From positions 1,993,001 through 2,057,000 of the forward strand of contig NZ_AP024485.1 in the NCBI RefSeq assembly GCF_020886695.1: a stretch of DNA of 64,000 nt, in the 5' to 3' direction. The position numbers and the translations under genes were made by a program. Under the pieces are notes generated by a model. That model did not search any database. It was not told where the DNA came from and was given only the letters and a program-made list of their open reading frames with translations. Below, in pieces: positions 36,087 to 45,101 of the stretch (position 1 is its first letter; each line of letters begins with the position of its first letter). Source of the stretch: Pseudodesulfovibrio sediminis (lineage in GTDB: Bacteria > Desulfobacterota > Desulfovibrionia > Desulfovibrionales > Desulfovibrionaceae).

Positions 36087-37463
36087 ATGATACGGCCTGA
36101 CTTCCCCCACATCCCCTGGCATGACAGGGACCACCCGTCTTCCAGACGCGCTCCGCGCATACTGGGTATCAACCCGTGGATCACCGACTTTGCGGCCTTC
36201 AATGTCTGGTCGCGTCCGGTCGGCCTGCTTGCCTGTCTCGACATGCTGCGTGGAGCAGGGGCGTCCGTTGCCCTCATGGACTGTCTGGACCCCACGTGGA
36301 ATGACGTAAAATGGCCCAAGCCCGGCAAATACGGCACTGGCCACTATCCCAAGGAAACGCTCGCCACTCCCGCCCCCCTCGCGTTCATGGACCGGAGATT
36401 TTCCTGCTACGGGTTGCCGCGCGAGATGGTCAGGGAGGCGCTCACCGCCCTTGAGCCCAAACCCGACGCGGTCATGGTCTCGACCATCATGACCTACTGG
36501 TATCCAGGCGCGTTGGATATCCTTGATATCGTGGCCGAGTTATGGCCGGATGTACCGCGTTTTCTGGGTGGAACCTACGCCACCCTGTGCGGCGAGCACG
36601 CACGGACGCACGCGAACGCCCACCTCACCCAGGGACCGCTTGAGTGGCCAGACAACTGGACTGCCTTCTGGAAAACCATCGGATTCGACACCCCGCCACT
36701 CCCGGAAAACGCCGGGCTGTCACTGGCAACCGACCTGTATGAACAGCCTGCCTATTCTGTCATTCTCGGCTCACGCGGGTGTCCCTTTTCCTGTGAATAC
36801 TGCGCCAGTCATGCGCTGTACCCAGCCTTCAATCAAGGTATGTCCAGCGACATCCTGAACGGCATTCAATCAGAGTATGATCGCGGTGTGCGGAACTTCG
36901 CCTTTTATGATGACGCCCTGCTCATCAAGCCCGACCGCTGGCTCTGGCCCGTGCTCGATGCCATTGTAGACCGGTCGCTTGATCTGCGGCTGCACACCCC
37001 CAACGCCATGCATGTCCGGCATCTCACCCAGACGGTCTGTCACCGTCTCAAGGATGCGGGATTGCACACCGTCCGACTCGGACTGGAGACAACGGATTTC
37101 GACAACCGCAATGATGTCAAACTGACCCGCGAACAATGGGAAGCCGGAGCGAACAATCTGCTGGAGGCGGGCTTCGATCTCGACGACATCGGCGTGTATA
37201 TCCTGTTTGGCCTGCCCGGCCAGGATCTCGACAATGTGGAACAGGCGGTCGACCATGTGCGTGCATTCGGATTCAGGCCGCATCTGGCCCATTACACGCC
37301 CATTCCCGGCAGCCCCATGTTTGATGCCGCGTGTGCGGCCAGCCCGTATCCGCTGGCTGACGAGCCGTTATATCAAAATAATTCCATCTGGCCCTGCGTA
37401 CCGGGTGGGTTCAGTTGGGATGAAGCGAAGCGATGGAAATGTTTGCTGCAAGGCAAACGGTAA
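36087..37463 (+). CDS. Radical SAM protein with B12-binding-like N-terminal region
   Basis: A 458-residue protein. The first 190 residues resemble the cobalamin-binding Rossmann domain of B12-radical SAM enzymes (RILGINPWITDFAAFN, GLLACLDMLRGAG, FLGGTYATL). The radical SAM core has the 4Fe-4S motif CPFSCEYC (C-x3-C-x2-C), GLETTDF and YILFGLPGQ strands. The second His of canonical B12 base-off motifs is not evident. Activity is unknown; relatives include methyltransferases and rearranging enzymes. It ends the cyclo-ligase, pgeF, small membrane protein group. The terminator role may be played by hairpins at 37506-37554. Confidence 0.85.
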   Translation: MIRPDFPHIPWHDRDHPSSRRAPRILGINPWITDFAAFNVWSRPVGLLACLDMLRGAGASVALMDCLDPTWNDVKWPKPGKYGTGHYPKETLATPAPLAFMDRRFSCYGLPREMVREALTALEPKPDAVMVSTIMTYWYPGALDILDIVAELWPDVPRFLGGTYATLCGEHARTHANAHLTQGPLEWPDNWTAFWKTIGFDTPPLPENAGLSLATDLYEQPAYSVILGSRGCPFSCEYCASHALYPAFNQGMSSDILNGIQSEYDRGVRNFAFYDDALLIKPDRWLWPVLDAIVDRSLDLRLHTPNAMHVRHLTQTVCHRLKDAGLHTVRLGLETTDFDNRNDVKLTREQWEAGANNLLEAGFDLDDIGVYILFGLPGQDLDNVEQAVDHVRAFGFRPHLAHYTPIPGSPMFDAACAASPYPLADEPLYQNNSIWPCVPGGFSWDEAKRWKCLLQGKR

Positions 37464-37615
37464 TTTGACGGATGCTTCGAGCAGCAGGCCTTTAAGAATA
37501 AAGGAATGCCGCTTTTTGGCGGCTATGAAGAGTGGAAGATGCGCTCCTTTGGAGCGAGAGCCACTCTTGGGTGCGTGCCGCCCTCAATTTGTTCCATGCC
37601 CTTCGCGGGCGGCGG

Positions 37616-37640
37616 TCTCTTTTTGAGGAGCAAAAAGAGA
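37616..37640. repeat. Perfect 10-bp inverted repeat
   Basis: TCTCTTTTTG and CAAAAAGAGA flank AGGAG. It could act as a terminator in either direction or be part of a family of short palindromes. Confidence 0.6.
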
Positions 37641-37938
37641 CGCAAAAAGCTCCTTGCACTAGTTTCCCGCCCGAGGTTTGACGGCAAGAACCTGAGCAAC
37701 TCGGGACGGCTCCATGCCGTGAAAAGTAAGGGGCAACTCTCACCATAAACTGCCGGGCCAAGTTGGTGCATTCGTACCGCCTGACCGGAGCCGCCGTCCT
37801 TTCGTTGTCAGTTTCTAAGCCTTGCAAACAGGACTAAGCTAGGAAGATTGGAGCAAACGACATTCGGCATCCAAGACTGTCCGATAGGTTACCGACAGCC
37901 TAAAACTCTACAAAATAAATCGCCTACAACGACGGACA

Positions 37939-38057
37939 ATCGGAAGCGGACCTTAGAGCCTGTCCCGGGCGACGCAGCGCAGCTCGACCGAGTTTGCGTT
38001 GCAGACAATCTGTCGGGCAGTGAAGTCGCCTACAGGCTCTTGGGTCACTTCCTCGAT
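37939..38057. ncRNA. Candidate structured RNA or large imperfect inverted repeat
   Basis: Four nested arm pairs face each other: GGAAG (37942) with CTTCC (38048), GACC (37949) with GGTC (38043), AGAGCCTGT (37955) with ACAGGCTCT (38032), and GGCGAC (37968) with GTCGCC (38025). Between them lies an inner hairpin, GCAGCGCA with TGCGTTGC (one G-T pair) capped by CTCG-AC-CGAG, and then a smaller GACA-TGTC pair. That is 24 outer base pairs broken by small internal loops around a branched centre. It could be a small RNA, a mobile-element relic or a protein-binding site. The strand is not known. Confidence 0.45.
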
Positions 38058-38065
38058 CACACACA

Positions 38066-38110
38066 AAAAAGCGCTTTTTGCCTCCTTTTTGCCGCTTCGC
38101 AAAAAGCAGG
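38066..38110 (-). terminator. Hairpin cluster, possible terminator of cbiA
   Basis: Minus strand CTTTTTGC-GAAGCG-GCAAAAAG is followed by the palindrome AAAAAGCGCTTTTT with a T-tract. It is about 95 bases after the cbiA stop. Confidence 0.45.
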
Positions 38111-38204
38111 TCACCGTAAAGGCGAAAACTATTCAATAAATTTCGATTGAACTCTCACCGCGTAGCGCGCATACCCTGAAAAACAAAAGGCACGCGCAGC
38201 GTTA

Positions 38205-39602
38205 CTAGGCCAGCTGCTCGAAGCGCTCCTTACACCCTCTGACAAAAGCACGCGCAACCTCAGGATGACTCCCGAAATGAAGGTGCACATACGAGCCCAG
38301 AGTGTTCTCGATCTGGAACCCCTCAGGCGCATCGATGACCCCTTTTCTACCGGTCATGGCATACACGGACAGCAATGATTGCACGCCCGGTTCATCCTGA
38401 ATGGCGGAGTAATGAAATTCATGCCCACGGACCATGATCCCGGCAGCGCCCAGAATGGTATCCGCCTGTGTGGTTATCTCTCGATACCCCAGAGCGCGGA
38501 ACCGCTCGGACATCTCCGCCCGCACCGGATACACTCCAGCCATGGCATACCGTCCACGACCGGTGACAATGTCATTCATGAGATACATGAACCCGCCACA
38601 TTCGGCATAGACCGGCCTGCCGGACTCGCAGAACTCCTTGATCTCACGCCGCAGCTTGTTGTTCTGGCCCAATTCAAAGGCGTATAATTCAGGATAGCCG
38701 CCGCCGAGATAGAGACCGTCCAGATGCTCGGGCAACCGATGATCATTGATGGGAGAAAACTCGACAATCCGTGCACCGGCCTCTCGCAGAAGGCGCAGAT
38801 TCTCTTCGTAGTAGAAACAGAAGGCGTTATCCCGCGCCAGACCGATGGTCACATCCGGGAGTTGGGGAACCGGCTCGAAAGACGGCACCACCAGCGTCTC
38901 TGGCAGCACGTCCAGCAGACTGTCCAGATCAAGGCCGGTCTCGACCCAATCCGCCAACCGCTGATAGCGTGACATATCCGGTCCCTGCTGGTCCGGCGTG
39001 ACCAGCCCGAGGTGGCGAGAGGGGGTGGCGATGGCCCCGTCGCGGCCGAGACAGCCGAGTACCGGGATATCAGGCAACAGAGTCATGGCCTCCCGGAGCA
39101 GGTCCGCATGGGATTCGCTGCCCACACGGTTGAAAATGACCCCGGCGATATTCACCTCTGGATCAAAATGGGCATACCCTGAAACCAGCGCAGCGGCAGA
39201 GCGGGCCATGGACCGGGCGTCCACCACCAGAATCACGGGCAGGCCGAGAGTCTTGGCCATCTGCCCGGTTGAGCCATGGTCTTCGGTGCCGGAAATACCA
39301 TCAAAAAGCCCCATGACGCCTTCTATGACCGCGACGTCGCAGGAGGCTCCATATCGATTGAAAATACCGAGGTTCGTTGATGCATCAAGCATCCACCCAT
39401 CCAGATTATGGCTGGGAATAGGGGTGTCGTTGCGGGCGCAGGCCAGAGCATGGTGGCCGGGATCAATGAAATCCGGACCGCATTTGAAGGGCTGGACACG
39501 GATATCCCGACGTGAGAGAGCCGCCATCAACCCAAGGGAGATGGAAGTCTTGCCGCAGCCGCTATTGGTACCGGCAACAATGAACGCCTTGATATTTGCC
39601 AT
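38205..39602 (-). CDS. cbiA: Cobyrinate a,c-diamide synthase
   Basis: A 465-residue glutamine amidotransferase that amidates cobyrinic acid at positions a and c in cobalamin synthesis. The N-terminal synthetase domain has the P-loop-like AGTNSGCGKTS and the CGPDFIDPGHH motif. The C-terminal glutaminase domain carries the class I nucleophile in YAECGGFMYL and the partner His near the end (GHEFHYS). B12 synthesis fits the B12-type radical SAM protein nearby. It follows a TPR gene by 24 bases on the minus strand. No cobalamin riboswitch is visible upstream. Confidence 0.93.
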   Translation of the reverse strand: MANIKAFIVAGTNSGCGKTSISLGLMAALSRRDIRVQPFKCGPDFIDPGHHALACARNDTPIPSHNLDGWMLDASTNLGIFNRYGASCDVAVIEGVMGLFDGISGTEDHGSTGQMAKTLGLPVILVVDARSMARSAAALVSGYAHFDPEVNIAGVIFNRVGSESHADLLREAMTLLPDIPVLGCLGRDGAIATPSRHLGLVTPDQQGPDMSRYQRLADWVETGLDLDSLLDVLPETLVVPSFEPVPQLPDVTIGLARDNAFCFYYEENLRLLREAGARIVEFSPINDHRLPEHLDGLYLGGGYPELYAFELGQNNKLRREIKEFCESGRPVYAECGGFMYLMNDIVTGRGRYAMAGVYPVRAEMSERFRALGYREITTQADTILGAAGIMVRGHEFHYSAIQDEPGVQSLLSVYAMTGRKGVIDAPEGFQIENTLGSYVHLHFGSHPEVARAFVRGCKERFEQLA

Positions 39603-39626
39603 ACAGTCTCCCGCGAAACCGAACCG

Positions 39627-40364
39627 TTATACAAGCCCTTTCTTTGTCAGATAGGCGAGCATCTTCATCCCCTCTGGGTGCTTCGGATTGAGTTCCAAAC
39701 ATTTGGAAACCGCTTCCCCGCACCGCGCCCAGTCCTGACGATCGAACTGCGCTCGCGCCAGATTGAACCACAGATTTTCATCCGTATCGCTCAATTCAAG
39801 GGCGCGCTTGTAATAATCCACGGCCTGGCCGCTGAGTTTCTTCTTGCGCAAGGCAATACCATATTCATTGAACAAATGCTTGTGGTCATCCTGAAAAGCG
39901 GAATCAATCTTGATAATACGATCAAAGACTTTTTTGGCCTTTTCCTCTTCATCCCGCTCAAGCAGACAAAGCCCGATACCGAAGTTGGCCCGAACATTCT
40001 GCTCATCAAGGTTGAGCGCATTGGCGTATTCGTATTCAGCGGTGAAGCTCTCACCCCGTTTGCGGAACTTGTCGCCCCGGGCCACGGATTTCTGCACCAT
40101 CCGCAGATTGCCAATGACCTCTTTGAAAAGTTGCGGCATGGGCAGGTAGTCGGACAACAACGTATCCTTGGAGACCTGCTCCACCTCGCCAAACGGCACA
40201 TGCTTATTGTTCAAGCCCTGAAGATTGATCATTCCATCTTCGTCTTCCCTGGCGTAGTAGAGTGCCGTCTGCTTGACCCGTCGGGCCGTGGTGCCGGTAC
40301 CGATCTTGGCCATGCGTTCAATGGAAAAAACACCTTCAATAAGCCCTTCTGCGTTCATAATCAT
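39627..40364 (-). CDS. Tetratricopeptide repeat protein
   Basis: A 245-residue cytosolic protein. The N-terminal 80 residues (ERMAKIGTGTTARRVKQTALYYARE) do not match a named domain to me. From residue about 95 three to four TPR units follow (ALNLDEQNVRANFGIGLCLLE, YYKRALELSDTDENLWFNLARA, CLELNPKHPEGMKMLAYL). It is a scaffold of unknown partner, upstream of cbiA by 24 bases. Two ATGs (40364 and 40358) are equally good starts. Confidence 0.75.
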   Translation of the reverse strand: MIMNAEGLIEGVFSIERMAKIGTGTTARRVKQTALYYAREDEDGMINLQGLNNKHVPFGEVEQVSKDTLLSDYLPMPQLFKEVIGNLRMVQKSVARGDKFRKRGESFTAEYEYANALNLDEQNVRANFGIGLCLLERDEEEKAKKVFDRIIKIDSAFQDDHKHLFNEYGIALRKKKLSGQAVDYYKRALELSDTDENLWFNLARAQFDRQDWARCGEAVSKCLELNPKHPEGMKMLAYLTKKGLV

Positions 40365-40591
40365 AATCCATTTCTCACTTTACTGGGACCCCGACCATAT
40401 GCCCGGGTGATACTCTACACTGTAAACGGTTTGACCCCTGAAAAAGTATACCGCCATCTCCCACCGAAGCCGGACCATGCTTCCATACACCCGACATGGC
40501 CCCATCGCTTCGATATTCGAAGTTCAAACGATAGCAGTCTTGCCCACAACCAACAAGTACGGGAAGCTTATAAATACGAATATGAGAGGAG

Positions 40592-40621
40592 AAAACGGGG
40601 TGGTGAAGTACCGTTCACCAC
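40592..40621 (-). terminator. Terminator after the GGDEF-EAL gene
   Basis: Minus strand GTGGTGAA-CGGTAC-TTCACCAC is a perfect 8-bp stem followed by CCCCGTTTTC. The gap 40365-40591 is otherwise empty of recognised features. Confidence 0.75.
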
Positions 40622-40643
40622 AGTGTGATGGGAGGTGTCGAGT

Positions 40644-43220
40644 CTAATTGTCGAGACGCATGTCAGCCAGCAACGTATCCACCTGTTCAACAGTCAAAGG
40701 CTTGTGGAAGAAATAGCCCTGAACGAACTGACATCCTTCACCCTCGAGAAAGTCGAGCTGGGCTTTTGTTTCCACACCTTCGGCCACGATCGTGAGGCCC
40801 ATGGATTCACCCAGGGAGAAGACTGTGCGCACAATGGCCTGACTGTCCGTGTCTGTTTCCACCTCGATGATAAAGCTGCGGTCGACCTTGACCACGTCGA
40901 TGGGAAACCGCTGGAGATAGGAAAGGGAGGAATAGCCTGTACCGAAATCATCAATGCAGACCGATACGCCAAGCCCTTTGAGCTGCTGCAACATATCCTC
41001 TGCCACAGAGGGGTTGTCCATGAGCGCGGACTCCGTGATCTCGATCTTGAGCGAAGCCGGGTCCAGTCCGGCGTCATCAATGGCGCGCCCCACCTGACTG
41101 ACGAGCATGGACTGCCCGAAATTCCGCCCTGAGATATTCACGTTCACAGTAAGGTCGGCGCCGGAATCAACGCCAAGAGCATGTTGCCACAGTTTTATCT
41201 GGGTACACGCCTCTTCCAGCACCAGATTGTCAATGGCGTAGACAAGGCCGGTGTCCTCGGCCAGGGAAATAAAATCATTGGGACCGATGATGCCGTGCTC
41301 AGGATGCCGCCAGCGGACCAGGGCTTCAAAGCCGCTCACCCTGCGCTTGGTGATATCCATGATGGGTTGATAGAACACTTCGAATTCACGCAGATCAACG
41401 GCGCGCCTGAGGTCTGTTTCCAACTCCATGAGCTGCAATGCCTGATCGTGCATCTTCCTGTTGAACACCTTGAAACGGGACTTGCCGAGCTCCTTGGCCC
41501 GGTACATGGCTGTATCCGCGTCCCGAAGCAATGCCTCGGGGCGGTCATAGCCGTCGGTCTTGAGCACGATACCGAGGGAGGCCGAAGTGAAGACCTCATT
41601 GCCTCCGATGGAAAACGGCTGGCGAACACCCTCAAGGATACGTCTGGCAATGGTGATGGCATCCTTGGGCGCAGAGATGTCTTCCTGTAATATGGCAAAC
41701 TCGTCTCCGCCGAACCGGGCAATGGTGTCCGTGCTCCGGCCACAGTTTTCCAGCACGCGTGCCACGCCGCGCAACAGCTCGTCACCGGCCTCGTGGCCCA
41801 GCGAGTCGTTGACCACCTTGAAACGATCCAGGTCCATGTACAATACCGAAAAAAGATGCCTGCCCCGACGGCCGCGCTCCATGGCCATCCGCAGATGGTC
41901 CAGAAACAGCGCACGGTTGGGCAGTCCGGTGAGCGGGTCATGAAATGCCTGCCGCTTGAGCTGGTCTTCGGCCTTCTTGCGCATGGTGATGTCTTCCACA
42001 GACCCTTCGAAACAGAGTACGTTGCCATCCTTGTCCATGATCTTGCGCACATTCTCGCTGATCCAGATGATTCTGCCATCCCGCTTGCGCACCTTGGACA
42101 CGAAATTCTTGATCTCATCCATACGCTCGAACCGATTGAGCAGGTCCTTGCGCCTGTTGGGGTCAACATACATCTGCGTCCCGATATCATAGATCGAGCT
42201 CATGAGTTCTTCAGGCGTCTTGTAACCGAGAATTCGGGCCAGAGCCGGGTTGGTGTCCTGAAAACGGCCGCCGAGGGAAGATTGATAAATACCCTCTACC
42301 GCATTCTCGAAAATGGTGCGGTACTTGGTCTCCGCCTTACGCAAGGCATCACCGATGACCTTTCTCTCGGCGATCTCGATCTTGAGCTGGGTGTTTGTGC
42401 GCATGAGCTCGGACGTCCGCTCATCAACCTTTTCCTTGAGCGCATCGCGCGCTTCCTTCAGCTCATGAGTCTTTTGCTGGACCCGGTCCTCCAGACTGGT
42501 CACGAGTTCGGATATCTGTCCGGTCATGGCCGCCATGGCCCTGGCGAGCTGCCCCACCTCGTCGTTGGATGTAATCTCCGGCACATCACAGAAGTCTTTG
42601 ACCGCGACCCGGCCCGCGTATTGCGAAAGCGCGGTCAACGGTTTGGAAATATTCAGGATAAAAAGGAAAAGGAGCAGGGAGCTGATCAGGAACAAGGCCA
42701 GCATAACGATCTGCTGCTCGACCAGGGATTCGTGGATATTCCGATTGATGACCGCCATATCCATGCCGATATGAACAAATCCGGCCAACCCGCTGAGGAT
42801 GGGGCTCGACACATGCAGATACTGTTTGTCCCCCAGGGAGACCTCCCGCATCATGTGCTCCGAGGCCTGAACCCGAATATTGGTATCACTGACGATCTGT
42901 CGGATTTTCTCCGGTACAAAAGGCACAAAGGTGTGGGCCAGAAGCTGTCCGTCCTCATCCGTGACCACCACATAGGACACCGCCGCGATATCGAGGTAAT
43001 GATCAATACGGGCCTGCACCCCTCCGGCATCCTGTCCGAGAATGGTGGCAATATCGGACTCGGCAATGGAACGGGCCAGGGCGAGCGCCTTGGATTCATA
43101 TTCCCGAGACATCTCCCGCCGCAACCGGGAGCCAAAGGTGTACGAGGTGACCACCGCAATCATGCCGAAGAGCACGACCATGAACAGGAGCGGTTTTATG
43201 AAAAGTTTCGGAGCCCTCAT
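40644..43220 (-). CDS. Membrane HAMP-PAS-GGDEF-EAL c-di-GMP protein
   Basis: An 858-residue protein. Two transmembrane helices (about 8-28 and 170-192) enclose a periplasmic sensor domain. A HAMP domain (about 193-245), coiled coil and PAS domain (about 300-420) precede the output. GGDEF: FGGDEFAIL intact, with the LDRFKVVNDSLGH substrate helix. EAL: GFEALVRW, DDFGTGYSSLSYL and VNISGRNF are intact. Both cyclase and phosphodiesterase could be active. The ATG at 43220 overlaps the stop of the upstream binding-protein gene by four bases (ATGA), so the sensor and a periplasmic receptor are made together. Confidence 0.93.
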   Translation of the reverse strand: MRAPKLFIKPLLFMVVLFGMIAVVTSYTFGSRLRREMSREYESKALALARSIAESDIATILGQDAGGVQARIDHYLDIAAVSYVVVTDEDGQLLAHTFVPFVPEKIRQIVSDTNIRVQASEHMMREVSLGDKQYLHVSSPILSGLAGFVHIGMDMAVINRNIHESLVEQQIVMLALFLISSLLLFLFILNISKPLTALSQYAGRVAVKDFCDVPEITSNDEVGQLARAMAAMTGQISELVTSLEDRVQQKTHELKEARDALKEKVDERTSELMRTNTQLKIEIAERKVIGDALRKAETKYRTIFENAVEGIYQSSLGGRFQDTNPALARILGYKTPEELMSSIYDIGTQMYVDPNRRKDLLNRFERMDEIKNFVSKVRKRDGRIIWISENVRKIMDKDGNVLCFEGSVEDITMRKKAEDQLKRQAFHDPLTGLPNRALFLDHLRMAMERGRRGRHLFSVLYMDLDRFKVVNDSLGHEAGDELLRGVARVLENCGRSTDTIARFGGDEFAILQEDISAPKDAITIARRILEGVRQPFSIGGNEVFTSASLGIVLKTDGYDRPEALLRDADTAMYRAKELGKSRFKVFNRKMHDQALQLMELETDLRRAVDLREFEVFYQPIMDITKRRVSGFEALVRWRHPEHGIIGPNDFISLAEDTGLVYAIDNLVLEEACTQIKLWQHALGVDSGADLTVNVNISGRNFGQSMLVSQVGRAIDDAGLDPASLKIEITESALMDNPSVAEDMLQQLKGLGVSVCIDDFGTGYSSLSYLQRFPIDVVKVDRSFIIEVETDTDSQAIVRTVFSLGESMGLTIVAEGVETKAQLDFLEGEGCQFVQGYFFHKPLTVEQVDTLLADMRLDN

Positions 43221-44455
43221 TGGCGCCACTGCTCCCAATCGGTCACAGGCTGGAAGGAACCATCCTTCACGGTCGTGAAATAGATGGCATTGAGCCCTTG
43301 ATACTTGTCGCCAAAGGAAACTGTCTCACCGATGCCCATATCAAAATGCGTAATGGACCGCATGACCTCCGGGATACGGTCCCGCCGTGGGTCATCGGCC
43401 ATACGCTTGATCACTTCACCCAGCAGGAGGCCGTTCAGGAATCCTTCAAAACTGACATAGCTGAATTTGCGGGGGATGTAGCCCTCGCCCGGGGATATCG
43501 GCTGGCCGGTGTATCCCTCCAACACCTTCTGATACAAGCGGACTCCGGGCAGGCTCAGATCGGTATAACTCGGGACAACCTGAGAATTGATCAGATTCAC
43601 GCTGTAATCCTTGCCGTCCCGTATGCCTGCGGCCTTGAGCAAATCAAGAGTCTTGTCGGAATCGGCAAAAGAAATACCAGCAAGGAGATCAGCATACCCC
43701 ACATTCCGCACATCTCTGATAAACGCACTTTGCGAGGCATAGGTGCCGATAATGATAATGGCATCCGGTTCAGCTTCGACAATATGTCGCGCCTCATCCG
43801 TGAAATCCTGAGCAGAGGATGCGCCTCGCCGGTAGGAGGCCTCGGACACGATGGCAAGCTCATGTTTCTTGAGCGCCCGCCTGATGCCATCCCAGCCATT
43901 GCGCCCGTAAGCGTCGGATTGATAGAACACTCCGATACGGGTTCGACCGATCTTCACCAACTGGTCAACAAGTCCGGCGGTTTCTTCGTAGTAGGAAGCG
44001 CGCGCGGTATAGATGTATTTTCCGTACGGCTCTGATCGCAACGGCTGCGCGCCGGTAAAGGGAAAGAGCAGGAAAATATTCTGATTTTCAAATTTCTGGA
44101 GCAGCGGCAGGATGTGTGTGGTGGTAGGGGTACCCACGTAGGAGAAAAGCGCAAAGACATTGTCCTGGGTGATAAAACGGACGGTATTTTGAAAACACGG
44201 AGCCGGATTGTACCCATCATTGGCAGGCGTCACCTTGATGGTCCAGCCATCTGCTCCACCCTGCGCATTGAAATATTCCAGATAGGCCATAAGCCCACGA
44301 TAAAATTCAATACCGAGTTCACTGTTGGCGCCAGTAAAGGCGGCAGACATGCCGAACACCAACTCGCGCTCGCTGTCAGCCCTGACCAAACGCCCCGCAA
44401 ACCCCAGGCAGACGACCAGCAGGCACACTGTCATCCAAAGTTTTGTCACCCTCAT
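43217..44455 (-). CDS. Periplasmic receptor-like substrate-binding protein (LivJ/Peripla_BP_6 type)
   Basis: A 412-residue exported protein. The signal peptide is MRVTKLWMTVCLLVVCLGFAG. The fold is that of branched amino acid or amide-binding proteins: FGMSAAFTGANSELGIEFYRG, the KVTPANDGYNP core, FALFSYVGTPTT, and IGVFYQSDAYGRNGWDG at the hinge. No ABC permease genes adjoin. Instead it is ATGA-coupled to a membrane GGDEF-EAL protein, so I infer that it senses a ligand and passes the signal to that protein's periplasmic domain. An upstream extension to 44719 is rejected as non-signal-like. Confidence 0.88.
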   Translation of the reverse strand: MRVTKLWMTVCLLVVCLGFAGRLVRADSERELVFGMSAAFTGANSELGIEFYRGLMAYLEYFNAQGGADGWTIKVTPANDGYNPAPCFQNTVRFITQDNVFALFSYVGTPTTTHILPLLQKFENQNIFLLFPFTGAQPLRSEPYGKYIYTARASYYEETAGLVDQLVKIGRTRIGVFYQSDAYGRNGWDGIRRALKKHELAIVSEASYRRGASSAQDFTDEARHIVEAEPDAIIIIGTYASQSAFIRDVRNVGYADLLAGISFADSDKTLDLLKAAGIRDGKDYSVNLINSQVVPSYTDLSLPGVRLYQKVLEGYTGQPISPGEGYIPRKFSYVSFEGFLNGLLLGEVIKRMADDPRRDRIPEVMRSITHFDMGIGETVSFGDKYQGLNAIYFTTVKDGSFQPVTDWEQWRQ

Positions 44456-44595
44456 TTTATACACCAGTAATTCATGCCATTCATAGGGGAAAAGTGCAAC
44501 CGGGCACATATGTTGCGTGGCGGAGACAGGCGGGAAACAAAGAGAAGAAGGGAAATAAATACAAAGAAACAGACGGAACCGAGGAAAAGATACAA

Positions 44596-45075
44596 TCAGT
44601 TGGCGTCCACGAAGGAACAGTCCATTGCGCCATCGCCGTCCACAGAGACAATGGCCAGCGAACCGAACTCGCCAAGAGAGCCGGGGTTGAGCAGTTGCAC
44701 GCCATTGCGAACGGACCAATCACGGGCATGGGTATGCCCATAGCAAACCAGATTGAACTCCGGGCCAAACGCTTCGGCCACTTTGACAGGTACCTGAGAG
44801 CGTGATCCCCAACCATGGGTGACGCCGAGACGCACCGGGCCAAGCTCCGCACTCAGCATGGGTTCCAACTGATCCACAAGCTGCGGGTCCCAGTCGCAGT
44901 TACCGCGCACACACAGAAAATTGTGGTGCTGCATAAAGTAGGACCATGTTTCAAAGGAGGTGATGTCCCCACAGTGAACCAGCGCATCAGCGGGTTCGAG
45001 CCATGTGCGATAGACCTGATCAAGCCAGGCTGGAGGCGCCCCCATATGAGTGTCGGAGATAACGGCGATCTTCAT
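44596..45075 (-). CDS. YfcE-type phosphodiesterase
   Basis: A 159-residue metallophosphoesterase with the compact YfcE/MJ0936 layout: VISDTHMG, HCGDITS, RGNCDWD in place of GNHD, THGWG, and YGHTHARD. The substrate is unknown; characterised relatives cleave phosphodiesters in vitro. It follows the mlaA gene by 26 bases and could be the last gene of that operon. Confidence 0.88.
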   Translation of the reverse strand: MKIAVISDTHMGAPPAWLDQVYRTWLEPADALVHCGDITSFETWSYFMQHHNFLCVRGNCDWDPQLVDQLEPMLSAELGPVRLGVTHGWGSRSQVPVKVAEAFGPEFNLVCYGHTHARDWSVRNGVQLLNPGSLGEFGSLAIVSVDGDGAMDCSFVDAN

Positions 45076-45101
45076 TGAGGCAGCCCCGGGGGCAGAGAGA
45101 A

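Larger units (their letters stand above)
37464..38204. other. Non-coding block rich in hairpins
   Basis: No supported gene in 741 bases. Visible are short stem-loops GCCGC-TTTTT-GGCGGC (37507-37522), GCTCC-TTT-GGAGC (37541-37553) and a perfect 10-bp one at 37616-37640, then the large inverted repeat listed next, and an AT-rich end reading toward cbiA. Short open frames here have no start signals or recognisable protein features. Confidence 0.55.

Noticed and set aside
37523-37771. 82-codon minus frame in the non-coding block
   Set aside because: It spans several hairpins and has no signal, motif or plausible ribosome binding site.
37921-38060. Possible integron attC site
   Set aside because: The arms are imperfect palindromes, but the RYYYAAC and GTTRRRY end boxes are absent, and no integrase is nearby.
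37848-38150. 100-codon plus frame over the inverted repeat
   Set aside because: The frame crosses the large inverted repeat; coding use of such palindromes is unlikely, and the start has no support.
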